Source: Planctomycetaceae bacterium
GTDB lineage: Bacteria > Planctomycetota > Planctomycetia > Planctomycetales > Planctomycetaceae
Reading direction: 5' to 3'
Assembly (NCBI GenBank): GCA_021732995.1
Contig: JAKFWA010000118.1
Span: 1-64,000 of the forward strand
Length of the DNA: 64,000 nucleotides
Shown here: piece after piece, positions 31,539 to 41,778 of the stretch
Layout of the letters: the number at the start of each line of letters is the position of its first letter
Numbering within the stretch: position 1 is the stretch's first letter
Position numbers and translations under genes: made by a program
The notes under the pieces: generated by a model
Seen by the model: the letters and a program-made list of their open reading frames with translations, nothing else
What the model was told of the DNA's origin: nothing
The model's database searches: none

Positions 31539-34409
31539 TTACTTCGCGGCACTCGCTTGAGCGGTGTCGGCGGCTGGAGGATCGAACGTGCGGATGACTT
31601 GGCCATTCGTGCCGTTCCAGACGCGGATCACGCCGTCTTCACCACCCGCGATGACGACCTTCTCATCGCGAGATGCATCAGACGCGTACATGTAGCCGGT
31701 TGAACCCGCGAAGTTGCGGAAGTTCGAGCCGTTGTTGGCGGTGATGAATCGCACGGTGGCATCGCCGCCGCAACTGACGGTGTTACCGCCCACGCCCATG
31801 TAGTGGATCGAGGTCACTTGCTTCTGATAGCCCTGCACGGTGCGAATTTGCTCGCCAGTGTTGGCGTTCCAGACCTTCACGGCGTTGTCAGCACCGGCGC
31901 TGACAAGCTCGCTGCCGTCAGCCTTCCAGGACACGCCCAACACATGATGCGTGTGACCTTCAAACGACTTGATGAACTGGCCGGTCGTCACGTCATGAAT
32001 CTTGACGAACTTGTCCGCGGCGCCAGTCAGGATCTTCTTGCCGTCGCGTGAGAACTCGATGTCAAACACGGTATCGCTGTGAGCGTCCGGCAGCTTCTTG
32101 ATGATCTCACGCTTCTCGAGATCCCACACATACAGCTCGCCGCTACGGGATGGTTCGCCACCACCGGTGACCAGCGTCTTGCCGTCCGGGCTGAAGGCCA
32201 GTGACAGCACGCGGAAGATGAACGGCGACTTCGACAGGTCCAGCGGATTGTCGGCTGCTGCCGCGCCCAGTGAGGCGACCAGCTTCCAGTCAGGATTGGC
32301 GTCCCACACGATGGCTTGCTGATCGTCGCTGGCACTGATGAGTTGCTTATTGTCGACAAAAGCCAACACGCGAACCGGTGCGGCTGAACCGATCAACGTA
32401 TCGACGATCTGGCCGAGTTCACCGTCCCAAATGTGGATCGTGTTGTCTTCGCCAGCCGTCGCCAGGCGCTTGCCATCGGCAGAGAATGACACCGCAACAA
32501 CCGGCTTGTCAGCGGCCTTGGATGCTTCCTGAGCCTTCTTGAAATTCTCTTCCTTGGCCTTCTGCTCGCCTTGAGCGGCAACGTGCACCGCCTTCGTCTG
32601 AGTCAGTTCTTCCTGAGCTTTCTTCTCGGTCTCAGTGGCCAGTTCGAGGCCGCGAACGGCGGACTTCTGAGCCTCTTCGAACTTCTTAAGTTCGTCGGTC
32701 TGCTTCTGCAGTTCCTTCTGAGCGTTCTCGTTCGCGGTCTGCAGATCCTTGTTGTCCTTGGCACCATCGGCGGCGGCCTTAGCTGCATCCGCCTTGGTCT
32801 TGGCTTCGTCGAACTTCTTCTTGGCTTCGCCAATTTCCTTCTCGGCCTTGTCCTTGGCTTCCATCGCCTTCTTTAAGGCTTCGGTGCGTTCCTTGACGTT
32901 CGCTTCAGCGGCCTTCTCAGCAGCGTTGGCGAGGTTCACCATCTGCTTGGAAAGTTCGAACTCTTCGTTGGACAGAGTCTCAGCACGCTTGGTCGGCAGG
33001 TGGCCACGCAATTCGGCGACCATCTGCTGGTTCTCGACCTTCCACAGCTTGGCGCTGTTGTTTGCACTGCCCGACGCGATGGCCTTTCCATCGGGACGAC
33101 AGGCAACGGAAGTGACCGGAGCGCCGTGACCCATGGTCTTCACCGCGCCGCCAGTGTTGATGTCCCACACCCGGACGGTGCCGTCAGTTGAACCCGAGAC
33201 GACTTGAGGACCAACTGGCAGCATCTGGCAGAGCGTCGTTACCGGACCGCCGTGACCAGGGATTTCTTTGACGACCATTTCGGGCTTGCCCGCTTCGCCA
33301 GCGGCCACGTTCCACACGCGGATCTTGGCATCTTCATGGCCGGTCACAATCTGCTTGCCATCACCGCTCAAGCACAGCGACTTGATCGGCGACGGTGTTT
33401 CAAACTGGCGCACGATCTGGCCGTTATCGAGTTGCCAGATGCGGACGGTCTTGTCGTCCGATCCCGTCACAACTTGAGCTGCGTCGGCAGAGAACGCGAC
33501 GCCGTTCACCGCAGCGGTATGACCTTCGAGCTTCTTGACCTGCTGACCATTGGCCAGTGACTGAACCAGGACGACGTTCTGCTTGGTTGCGAACGCGGCC
33601 AGAGCTTTCGGCTGATGAATTGCGGCGGTGGTTGGGACAGCTCCCAAAGCCATCTTCGCGGTCTGCACGTTGGCAGGTTGTTCCCACAGCTTCACGACTC
33701 GGAAGCCGCCCGAAGCGACCATGCGGCCGCTGGGATGCACAGCGAGCGAATGCACGAAATCACGTTCGGCGGCACCGTTCGGATACATCGGCTGACCGTT
33801 GAACTGCACTGCGTTCAACGCTGGGTCGATCAAGCGAGTTTCGTCGCCAGTCGCCAGATTGAAGACATGGACCTGATTCGCGCGGCTGGCGAAAGCACGC
33901 TCGCCCCACGGGGCCATGGCGAGCGCGTAGCTCGACTTCATGCCCTTGGGGATCGGCTGCCAGTTGACCTGACCGCCCGTGGAATCTCCGGAGACCTTCG
34001 CACCTTCGATGATCCACTGGCGCAGTAGGCCGAGTTCTTTCGGACTGAAGGCTTTGGCTTCAACCTTGTTCGGCAGAGGCGGCATGTGCGGCGCCTTCTT
34101 CCGGGCCGCAACCAGATACAGCAGGCTTTCGTCCGGCTTGCCGGGGACGATGGCAGGGCCGCGCTTGCCGCCCTTCAGCATGTTGTCCACGGATTCCAGG
34201 TTGAGCTTGCTTTCGGGCGTACCGACGTTGTGACACGCGACACAGTTGAAGTCGAAGATGTCGCGAATGTCTGTTTCGTAGCTCACCGGACGGCCCAGAT
34301 TGACGGCCATCGGTTCGATGCCCTTGTCGGCCGGCTTTTCTTGAGCCCAGACACTGGTCGAAAGAGCCAAGCTGGCAACACATGCCAGCAGTGCGTTTGG
34401 TCGTTTCAT
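31539..34409 (-). CDS. Exported cytochrome c-WD40 protein with inserted coiled coil
   Basis: 956 residues from ATG 34409 (GAGG seven bases upstream). Signal peptide MKRPNALLACVASLALSTSV ending in WAQ. Planctomycete cytochrome C domain with heme motif C56-VA-C59-H60 and the typical SKLNLESVDNMLKGG. WD40 blades follow (for example VNGVAFSADAAQVVTGSDDK, then TVRIWQLDNGQ). About residues 470-636 are an Ala/Lys/Glu-rich coiled coil placed between blades; further blades complete the propeller. Probably a periplasmic electron-transfer or scaffold protein. It is the last gene of a set with the PPC and DUF1549/DUF1553 genes, all on the same strand. Confidence 0.9.
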   Translation of the reverse strand: MKRPNALLACVASLALSTSVWAQEKPADKGIEPMAVNLGRPVSYETDIRDIFDFNCVACHNVGTPESKLNLESVDNMLKGGKRGPAIVPGKPDESLLYLVAARKKAPHMPPLPNKVEAKAFSPKELGLLRQWIIEGAKVSGDSTGGQVNWQPIPKGMKSSYALAMAPWGERAFASRANQVHVFNLATGDETRLIDPALNAVQFNGQPMYPNGAAERDFVHSLAVHPSGRMVASGGFRVVKLWEQPANVQTAKMALGAVPTTAAIHQPKALAAFATKQNVVLVQSLANGQQVKKLEGHTAAVNGVAFSADAAQVVTGSDDKTVRIWQLDNGQIVRQFETPSPIKSLCLSGDGKQIVTGHEDAKIRVWNVAAGEAGKPEMVVKEIPGHGGPVTTLCQMLPVGPQVVSGSTDGTVRVWDINTGGAVKTMGHGAPVTSVACRPDGKAIASGSANNSAKLWKVENQQMVAELRGHLPTKRAETLSNEEFELSKQMVNLANAAEKAAEANVKERTEALKKAMEAKDKAEKEIGEAKKKFDEAKTKADAAKAAADGAKDNKDLQTANENAQKELQKQTDELKKFEEAQKSAVRGLELATETEKKAQEELTQTKAVHVAAQGEQKAKEENFKKAQEASKAADKPVVAVSFSADGKRLATAGEDNTIHIWDGELGQIVDTLIGSAAPVRVLAFVDNKQLISASDDQQAIVWDANPDWKLVASLGAAAADNPLDLSKSPFIFRVLSLAFSPDGKTLVTGGGEPSRSGELYVWDLEKREIIKKLPDAHSDTVFDIEFSRDGKKILTGAADKFVKIHDVTTGQFIKSFEGHTHHVLGVSWKADGSELVSAGADNAVKVWNANTGEQIRTVQGYQKQVTSIHYMGVGGNTVSCGGDATVRFITANNGSNFRNFAGSTGYMYASDASRDEKVVIAGGEDGVIRVWNGTNGQVIRTFDPPAADTAQASAAK

Positions 34410-34483
34410 CGGTGACCTCAAAAAGAAACAAGTAAGACGGCGTCGGCAAAAGTCGCCATGCCAAGTCTGGTAGAACAGAAGGT

Positions 34484-37400
34484 TTACTGCACGTTAATAG
34501 TGATGGGCTGATCAGAAGCGGCGGGGCCGTCCCAATCGGCTTCACCTCGCACGACAAGATTCGCGACGGCACCATTCGCCGCGTCGCCCGCAGCGGTGAC
34601 AAAGATCGAGGCTTCGTTCTTGTCCGCCGGAATCGTGACGGCTTCGGCACCAATCCCGACGACGCCCGGAATCGCGGGGATGGTCAGCTTCACTGGGCCG
34701 GTGTAACCGTTGATACGACTGACTGTCAGCTTCACTTCGACCTTATCGCCCTTCTTGACGTTGCCGCCATTCTGGACGTTGGCAGCCAGAGTGAAGGGTG
34801 CCTTCTTGACAGTGATGACGATCGGAGTCGATGGCGGGAAGACCTGAGGATTCCCGTTGTTCAGCGACTTCGAGTACGTGTCGGCGGCTTTGAGTTCGTT
34901 GTCAGCTGCAGTCTTGCGATCGGTCGCGGCTTTCTGAGCGGCGTCCGCTTTGACCTTGGCGTCGTCGGCGACCTTCTTGGCTTCGTTCGCCTTGGTCACT
35001 TCCTGAGTCGCCTTGTCGGAGTTCCCTTGAGCGGCAGTTGTGGCATCGGTTGCAGCCTTCACGGCAACGGCTGCTTCCTCGGCTTTCTTCTTGGCAGCGG
35101 CGGCGGCTTCGGTCGCTTGCTTGAAGGCGGCGTCCGCAGTGGCTGCAGCTTGAGTCGCGTCTTGAGCTTTCTTCGCCAGATCCTGATTGGCAGCGTCCTT
35201 GGCTGCTTCTTCCTTGGCCTTGTTAGCGGCTTCAACAGCTTGCTTGTTCTTCGTGTCGGCGTCGGCAGCTACCTTCGCAGCAGCAACAGAGTCCTGGTCG
35301 GCTTTTTGAGCGGCAGCCTGAGACTCTTGCAGCTTCTTCTTGGCAGCTTCCAGATCGGCTTGAGCCTTCTTCATCACTTCCGTCATCGCAGCCACTGCCT
35401 TGGTCGCGGCGTCGGCATCGGCGGCCGCCTTCTTGGCTGCTTCCATAGCCGTCGTAACACCGGCGGTGGCGGCTTCGACTTCGGCCTTGGCACGATTCAA
35501 TCGCACCGGGTTCTTGGCGTACGGAACTTGAGCCGTCGCTTGCACGTACATCGTGTAAGTGCCTTCAGCGACGTTGTTGGGTACGAAGACTCGCAGCAAA
35601 GCGGAGTCTTTGCCTTTCTCAATGTTCACATTGGTGACTTGCAGATTCTGCGGCATGCCCTGGAAGGCCAGCGTCACCTGATTGTCGAAACCGTTGCGCT
35701 TGGCGAGTTTCACCGGCACGACGATCTGGCGACCGTGATTGGCGACTTCGCGGAAGACGTCCGTGGTGATCTGAATCGGGGCGGCTTCGTCCATCACCGA
35801 CAGCATGAAGTTTTGAGCGAGCCGAGCTTGAGCTGAGTTCTGAGCGGCGCCGTTAAACACGATCGTACCCGATCGTGCTTCGTGAGCGACGTTGCGAGCG
35901 GCGGCATCGCGCGCCTGCTTGGCGGCGGCAAGTGTCTGCTGCGCCTTGGCGACTGCGGCGCCGCCGGCCTGCTTCTCGTCCGTTGCTTTCTTGTTGGCCG
36001 CGACGGCTTGCTCGTGCGTCTGCACAGCCTTCACTTTGACCGCATCGGACTGCTTGGCCACGTTGGTCAAGTTGTTGAAGTTGTTGGTCGCCTGCTGTTG
36101 TTCGTTCTTGGCGGTGGCCAGCGCCTGATTCGCGTCGGCGAGCTTCTTGTCCGCGGCAGCTAACGCGTCCTTCAGAGCCTGATCGTCTTTCTTCTGATCC
36201 AGTGCCTGCTGAGCCTTCGTCTTCTCTTCGGTGCTGGCTTTCACCAGAGCGTCTGCATCGGTGACCTTCTTGTCGGTCGCGACCTTGGCGTCTTCCGCCG
36301 TCTTGGCTGCCGCAGCGTCGGCGTTGAACTTGTCTTCGGCCTGCTTGCGAGCCGCTTCCGCCTGCTTCAGCGGATCAACCGTCTTCTGCAGTGCCATGTC
36401 GAGCTTCGGTACCTGGGCGACAGCCGCAACGAGTGCCGCATCGGCGTCGGTTACTGCTTTCACCGCAACGGCAGAATCGATGCGAGCCGTACCCACAATG
36501 CGAATGGGTTGTGTGATGGGTTTGGCGTCTTCTGCGGCGGAGAAGATCAGCGTGGCTGCGTTTTGGCCGGGACCAATGCTGGCGCCCTTGACGGTGACTC
36601 CGGCGGGCAAACCGTCGGCTGCGATGTCGATCACGCCGGCGAAGCCGTGCTGACGCAGAGCTGCGACCGTGACCGAAAGATTCTCACCACGACGCAGTCC
36701 CAGATCCCACATCTGATAGCCAGCCGCTGCCTGACTGCCCGCTGCCGCTGGTTGGAACGGAACAGCCACCAGACGGAACTCGGGGTTCTCATCGCGAATG
36801 GCAAGGTGATATTGCAGGTTCGCCGCGCCGCGGGCTTCGAAGTAACGGTCTCGCAGGGAGACTCGATAGGTTCCATCCGCCGGAGCGACGAAGCGATAAG
36901 CGACGTCGTCGCTGTTGGTGTCAAACAGCTTCGCATCGACGGCATTCACCACAGAGTCGTCCTGAGAAGCCAGCCGCTGCAGGGTCTCTTCACCCTTCTC
37001 GTTTTTGTTGACCTTGTCGATCGCCAGGAACGGATCCGCGAGACTACCCAGTCGTTCGCCGAAGACTTCAAACCACAGCACCTGCTGAGCCTTGGCTTCG
37101 AACTCGAAGACATCAATGTCGCTCTTCTGCTGGAACGCGCCGACGATTTCGGTCGGCACCTGAATCTTCTGCGGTGCCTTCTGTTCGTTGTTGGGTTCAG
37201 TCTCAGCGACAACTGGCTTCGGAGCGAAACCGATTGAGATCGGATTCGCGGCTCCGGTCGGACCGCGGAAGACATAGCTCGCGCCGTCCGTGCTGACCTG
37301 GCGGTCCTGACGCGACGAGCTGAAGTCCAGTTTGTCGGGAGTGTTCGGCAGAGCGATCTGAACGGTCAACTGGTCCAATTTGTGACCATCAATGACCACA

Positions 37401-38221
37401 TTGGAAGGCTGTCCGCCGGGCAAATTGCGGCCAAAGAGCGTGTAGTTCGCGGTCGATCCCGGCACGCCAACTGGTGGCACGACGTAGTCCACATGCGGGC
37501 CAGCATGCACTTTCAGGCGGTAGCTGTAGTCCGCTCCGTTGCCGTAAACAGCATCGACAACTCGCAGGATGTACTCGCCGTCCGCCGGAAAGGTGACGTC
37601 CAGAATCGGGTCGACCTTCTTGGCCAGCGAGGACGCGCGACCCAGCAGTTTGCCTGCTGCGTTGGTGATTCGCAGTTCGCCCTGGAACTTGGAATCGATC
37701 GCCAGTGCTTCGCATTCAATGAGCACGCGCTGACCGGCTTTGCCCGTCAGCTTGTAGAGGTCGATATCCGCACCGCCTGCGGACTGACCGTTAACGACCG
37801 AGCCGATCTGGATCGGTGTGGCCGTCTCCTTCGTGGCGTTCGGTTCGACTTCCTTAACTTCGGGCAGTTGTCCGATGGAGAAGATGCGCGGGTTGCTGGT
37901 GCCGTAGAGTCCGTGCACGCGGGCTTCATAAGGCCCCGTCGGGACGTCGCCCGCGACGGTCACTGTGAAGACGTTGGTCGCGCCGTCTTTCTTCTTCGCC
38001 TGGATGCCCGGATGGCTGAAGAGCATGCCGTCCAGTTCGTCCAGATCCGTGCCGCCGGTCAGAGTGATCTCAACGGCTTCGCCTGTTTTGCCACCTGCCG
38101 GGAAGATCGACTGCAAGCGAGTCTGAGGCAGTTGGGCTGAGGCCGTGGCAGTCAGGGAACTCGCGGCGACAGCGCCAATGAACAATCGAACGGCCCAATG
38201 GCCAAGCGAGAATCGAGGCAT
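34484..38221 (-). CDS. Exported PPC-domain protein with two coiled-coil blocks
   Basis: 1245 residues from ATG 38221 (GGGAG upstream). Signal peptide MPRFSLGHWAVRLFIGAVAA ending near ASAQ. N-terminal beta domain LQSIFPAGGKTGEAVEITLT, then two pre-peptidase C-terminal (PPC) domains containing PNATKETATPIQIGSVVNGQ and PNNEQKAPQKIQVPTEIVGA with ADIDLYKLTGKAGQRVLIEC and SDIDVFEFEAKAQQVLWFEV. Two very Ala/Lys/Glu-rich coiled-coil blocks lie at about residues 594-780 and 907-1127, between immunoglobulin-like segments. Large periplasmic or surface protein of the same set as its neighbours; exact role unknown. Confidence 0.88.
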   Translation of the reverse strand: MPRFSLGHWAVRLFIGAVAASSLTATASAQLPQTRLQSIFPAGGKTGEAVEITLTGGTDLDELDGMLFSHPGIQAKKKDGATNVFTVTVAGDVPTGPYEARVHGLYGTSNPRIFSIGQLPEVKEVEPNATKETATPIQIGSVVNGQSAGGADIDLYKLTGKAGQRVLIECEALAIDSKFQGELRITNAAGKLLGRASSLAKKVDPILDVTFPADGEYILRVVDAVYGNGADYSYRLKVHAGPHVDYVVPPVGVPGSTANYTLFGRNLPGGQPSNVVIDGHKLDQLTVQIALPNTPDKLDFSSSRQDRQVSTDGASYVFRGPTGAANPISIGFAPKPVVAETEPNNEQKAPQKIQVPTEIVGAFQQKSDIDVFEFEAKAQQVLWFEVFGERLGSLADPFLAIDKVNKNEKGEETLQRLASQDDSVVNAVDAKLFDTNSDDVAYRFVAPADGTYRVSLRDRYFEARGAANLQYHLAIRDENPEFRLVAVPFQPAAAGSQAAAGYQMWDLGLRRGENLSVTVAALRQHGFAGVIDIAADGLPAGVTVKGASIGPGQNAATLIFSAAEDAKPITQPIRIVGTARIDSAVAVKAVTDADAALVAAVAQVPKLDMALQKTVDPLKQAEAARKQAEDKFNADAAAAKTAEDAKVATDKKVTDADALVKASTEEKTKAQQALDQKKDDQALKDALAAADKKLADANQALATAKNEQQQATNNFNNLTNVAKQSDAVKVKAVQTHEQAVAANKKATDEKQAGGAAVAKAQQTLAAAKQARDAAARNVAHEARSGTIVFNGAAQNSAQARLAQNFMLSVMDEAAPIQITTDVFREVANHGRQIVVPVKLAKRNGFDNQVTLAFQGMPQNLQVTNVNIEKGKDSALLRVFVPNNVAEGTYTMYVQATAQVPYAKNPVRLNRAKAEVEAATAGVTTAMEAAKKAAADADAATKAVAAMTEVMKKAQADLEAAKKKLQESQAAAQKADQDSVAAAKVAADADTKNKQAVEAANKAKEEAAKDAANQDLAKKAQDATQAAATADAAFKQATEAAAAAKKKAEEAAVAVKAATDATTAAQGNSDKATQEVTKANEAKKVADDAKVKADAAQKAATDRKTAADNELKAADTYSKSLNNGNPQVFPPSTPIVITVKKAPFTLAANVQNGGNVKKGDKVEVKLTVSRINGYTGPVKLTIPAIPGVVGIGAEAVTIPADKNEASIFVTAAGDAANGAVANLVVRGEADWDGPAASDQPITINVQ

Positions 38222-38553
38222 AGAGAAACTCCCGAGGAGGGCACGCGACAGGCAGGCAAGCAGAGATGGTGAGGCAGGCAAAAGCAATCAGCCATGCAGG
38301 AAACTGAGGTGAAACGCCGAGATTGAGACGGTCTCTCGCTCGCGTGTTTCATCAGCGTTTCATCCATGGCTGATCAGTGACGCAATGTAAGCCAGGCAGC
38401 GTGCTGCGCAGGCAGTGTCCTCTCTTGCTCCGCAACAGAGGACGATTGGTAAGTGAGTTGAGCGGCGCCTGCAGATTTTGTAGGCCGGACAATTCTGTCC
38501 GACTGCCGGACAGGATTGTCCGGCCTACTTCTCATTCCAGGCAGCGTGCTCTA
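38222..38553. other. Spacer holding a dispersed palindrome and a repeat fragment
   Basis: 332 bases between two co-oriented genes. It holds copy B of the GTAGG family (38480-38528) and, at about 38345-38370, GTTTCATCCATGGCTG, which resembles one arm of the 21932-22029 element. No gene is supported. Confidence 0.55.
38480..38528. repeat. Dispersed palindrome family GTAGG-CGGACAAT, copy B
   Basis: 49 bp, the most symmetrical copy: GTAGGCCGGACAATTCTGTC at one end, GACAGGATTGTCCGGCCTAC at the other. Confidence 0.85.
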
Positions 38554-41058
38554 CTAGTGGTTAAACAGGAACTCCTTGGTATTGATGAGCGCCCACACAA
38601 TGTCTTCGTAGGCGGTCTTGGGATTCTGTTCGTGCTTGGCGAGGTGAGTGGTTGCAACCTTCAACTCGTCGGCATTCGGTTCGCGGGCATAGACCCAGCG
38701 ATAGAGTTCACGAATCTTGGCTTCCGGAGTCTTCTCTTTGTCGTTGGACAACAAGGCAGCTCGGCCAGCACCATTCGAAATCTTGTTCTGGACTTCGGCG
38801 CTGTTGAGCAGATGCAGGCTCTGAGCCAGGTTGGCTTCCTGCGAGCGTTCGCATTCGCAGGCAGTGTCGCCCTGAGGCTGTCCGAAGACCTTCAGGAAGT
38901 ACGGGCCGACGGACGGATCCGGCAGTTGCACAGCCTTGGTACCGGCGGGCTGGCCGTTGAAGCCTTCACCCGTTGCGGTCACCTGATGGAAGGCGTCGTA
39001 CAGCACTTCCGCCGTCAGACGCTTCGGGTAGTAGCGGGAGAAGTTCTGCTTGTCCTTGAGGTTGTAATCGTTCGGCAAGGCGCTGAGCTGATAGGTCCTC
39101 GAAGTGCAGATCGTGCGGACGAGCCACTTCAGGTTGAAGCCGTTGCTGACGAAGTTCTGCGATAGAGCGTTCAGCAGCTCGGGGTTCGATGGTGGGTTCG
39201 TTTCACGCATGTCGTCTTCAGGTTCGACAATGCCACGATCGAAGAAGTGCTTCCAGTAGCGGTTCACGACGGCCTTGGCGAAGAACGGATTGTCCGGACG
39301 CGACAGCCAGTCAGCCAACTGCACGCGAGGGTCGCGGTCAGCGGGAATTTCTAGAGCGGCACTGCCGAGACCGGCGGGCTTCTTGTTCTGCTTGGTCTTG
39401 GGATTCAGCGATTGAGCCACCATCTCGTTGTGGAAGATGCGGCGGTCACGCTGCTGAGGCTGGGCACCCGGAATGGTCTTCTGACCAACGGTGCTGAAGA
39501 ACGCTGCGAAGCCGTAGTAGTCGTCCTGGCTCCACTTCTCGAACGGATGGTGGTGGCAGCGGGCACACTGGATTCGCAGCCCGAGGAACAACTGAGCGGT
39601 GTCTTCCACCTGCTCGTTGATCTCGTTGACTTCGCGGTACCAGACCACCGCCGGGTTGATGCTCTGCTCACCGGCCGCCGTCACGACTTCGCGGACGATC
39701 TGGTCATACGGCTTGTTCTCGTTGAGGTTGTCCCAGATCCAGCGGTAGAAGGTGTAAGTGCCGACGGTGTCGTCAGGCTGGCGCTTCTTGTTTCGCAGGA
39801 CGAGGTTCCACTTGTTCGCGAAGTAGTCCGCGTAAGCTTCGGAATCCAGCAGCCGGTCGACCAGCTTTTCGCGTTTGTCAGCGGAAGCATCGGCGATGAA
39901 GTCGCGGACCTGCTGTTCGGTCGGAATCGTGCCGGTGATGTCGATGTGGACACGACGCAGGTATGTCGCATCGTCAGCAAGCTCTGACGGCGGAATGCCG
40001 AGCAGATGCAGCTTGCTGAAGACGGCCTGGTCGATGAAGTTCGACGGAGCTGGCGTCTTGGAAGTATCGGCACCCAGCGGAATCGTGGCGCGGAAGGTCG
40101 AAACCTGACCTTGATAACGGGCCATGATCGCCACTTCACCGGACAGATCGAGTGTCTTCACCATACCGCTGGTGGTGGACTCGGCCATTTCGGTGTCGTT
40201 GGCTTCGTACAGAGCCATGCGGGTGACGTCTTCCGTCGAACCGTCGCTGTACTTCGCCATCACAGTGATCTGTTGATTCGTGCCACGGTCCATCAGACGC
40301 TGCTTTGGCAGACATTCAATGCCCACCACCGCCGGGTCGGAATCAGAACCGTAAGGCATGCCCTGGCTAATCCACTGGGCGATCATGCGGTATTCGTAGC
40401 TGCCGACTTCCATGCGCTTGCCGCCACCGTGGGGCGACTTGCCGACGGCCTTCATCAGCAGCAGGCTGTCCGCCGGAGCTGACGGGAACAGGCGGCGACC
40501 GCGCGTTTCCCGGACGAGGTATTCGTAGTCTTCCTCAGGCACGAAGCCGAGCAGCGAGAGCTTGAAACCGTTCTGGCCGGACGCCTTGCCGTGGCAGCCA
40601 CCACCGTTGCAGCCGAGCTTCGTGAAGATCGGCACAATCTGGTTGGTGAAGTTGATCGGGTGCGGCGTGGCGACTCCTTCGACATGGACGGGAGTCAAAA
40701 TCTCCTTGTCGCCGACCACCGCTTTGACGGTGCAGTCACCATCCTTGAGCGGCGTGATCATGCCGTCCTTCGCGACTTCGACGATGCCTTCCGGCTGTAC
40801 CGAATACTTCGCCAGCGGAGTTTGGTCTCGAAGTTGTCCAGACGAGTAGACCCCCGTGACAACCAATTGCTGACGAGCGTCACGGCCACGGATGGTGACC
40901 TTCCCGCCTGCGAACTCAGGTTCAATCTTCAGCGCATTCAGGACGCCTGGATCGCCCAGTCCCTTGGGTTTGGCCGGCTCAGCCGCGGCGTTGAGGGACA
41001 AGAACCCGCAGACCAGGCCTGCGAGCGATAGCGACCATAGCGATTCCATACGCTTCAT
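38554..41058 (-). CDS. BIG2-DUF1549-DUF1553 exported protein
   Basis: 834 residues from ATG 41058 (GGGAG upstream). Signal peptide SLWSLSLAGLVCGFLSLNAA ending near AEP. A bacterial Ig-like 2 domain (about 40-150) is followed by a heme-like CNGGGCH site (FTKLGCNGGGCHGKASGQNG), then DUF1549 (IDQAVFSKLHLLGIPPSELA, and VHIDITGTIPTEQQVRDFIA), a CARCHHHPFEKWSQDDYYGF cytochrome-type CxxCH motif, and DUF1553 (PFFAKAVVNRYWKHFFDRGI, REPNADELKVATTHLAKHEQ). This architecture is characteristic of planctomycetes and often abundant per genome. Function undetermined; redox activity outside the cytoplasm is likely. Confidence 0.93.
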   Translation of the reverse strand: MKRMESLWSLSLAGLVCGFLSLNAAAEPAKPKGLGDPGVLNALKIEPEFAGGKVTIRGRDARQQLVVTGVYSSGQLRDQTPLAKYSVQPEGIVEVAKDGMITPLKDGDCTVKAVVGDKEILTPVHVEGVATPHPINFTNQIVPIFTKLGCNGGGCHGKASGQNGFKLSLLGFVPEEDYEYLVRETRGRRLFPSAPADSLLLMKAVGKSPHGGGKRMEVGSYEYRMIAQWISQGMPYGSDSDPAVVGIECLPKQRLMDRGTNQQITVMAKYSDGSTEDVTRMALYEANDTEMAESTTSGMVKTLDLSGEVAIMARYQGQVSTFRATIPLGADTSKTPAPSNFIDQAVFSKLHLLGIPPSELADDATYLRRVHIDITGTIPTEQQVRDFIADASADKREKLVDRLLDSEAYADYFANKWNLVLRNKKRQPDDTVGTYTFYRWIWDNLNENKPYDQIVREVVTAAGEQSINPAVVWYREVNEINEQVEDTAQLFLGLRIQCARCHHHPFEKWSQDDYYGFAAFFSTVGQKTIPGAQPQQRDRRIFHNEMVAQSLNPKTKQNKKPAGLGSAALEIPADRDPRVQLADWLSRPDNPFFAKAVVNRYWKHFFDRGIVEPEDDMRETNPPSNPELLNALSQNFVSNGFNLKWLVRTICTSRTYQLSALPNDYNLKDKQNFSRYYPKRLTAEVLYDAFHQVTATGEGFNGQPAGTKAVQLPDPSVGPYFLKVFGQPQGDTACECERSQEANLAQSLHLLNSAEVQNKISNGAGRAALLSNDKEKTPEAKIRELYRWVYAREPNADELKVATTHLAKHEQNPKTAYEDIVWALINTKEFLFNH

Positions 41059-41693
41059 CTGGGCGGCTCCCAACGAGGAAGGATGTTTCGAACACGGCAA
41101 AGCTAGAAGCAATCAATAATTGCGGCGAGCAACGACCGTTCTGATTTCAACGATAGCTGACAACTTAAGCAGGCAAGGCGTCAATCAGTGTCTGACGCAT
41201 GAATTCGGAGGAGAGGCGGGAACGTGAGGACTTAATGGAAGGCGAACTGAGGTTAGGGGGTGCGGAGACCCGTTGGCAACATATCAGTGACCACTTGATT
41301 GTCAAGACGCGGTTCCCGCCAGCCCGACCGAGACCTCACCACTCGCGCCAATCTGGTCGGTCATGCCGCGCTGTTTGTCGGTCTCCTGGCCGAGCCGCAA
41401 CCGCTGACCGAAGGTCTCCAGTTCCACTCGTGTTCTTCTTCGGAAGACCTGCGGTCGTACTTTGTGGGATCCACCTTTTGCGGCTACTGGTCGCCAGCGC
41501 TCGTTGCAGCCGGTCTGCTATCGAGCCACAGCCCCGGCCGCGAATCCCGATCAATTGATGCATGGCGGCCACACGCAACGTTGCGTGTGGTGATTAGGAA
41601 TCACTCGGCGGGATGAGTGTTCGTGCTTCTGAAATTTAATAAGTCGTTGATAGTGAATCGTTTATGAAATTGTGGCGATAATTGCTTGCGCTG
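41059..41693. other. Intergenic stretch without a supported gene
   Basis: About 635 bases between divergent units. Short open frames on both strands lack ribosome binding sites and family features. It must hold the promoter of the DUF1549 set (minus strand) but I see no confident -35/-10 pair. Confidence 0.5.
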
Positions 41694-41709
41694 TGGCACG
41701 CAGCCTGCC
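41694..41709 (+). promoter_or_regulatory. Sigma-54-type promoter of the Ser/Lys-repeat gene
   Basis: TGGCACG-CAGC-CTGC: exact -24 element TGGCACG, GG to GC spacing of ten bases, and a one-base departure in the -12 element (CTGC for TTGC). It lies 70 bases before the ATG at 41779. Confidence 0.55.
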
Positions 41710-41778
41710 TTTAGGTCTCTCATCAGCCGACGACGGCTGGACTTCACAAGTATCTGACAACTTCTGAGAGACTCATCC

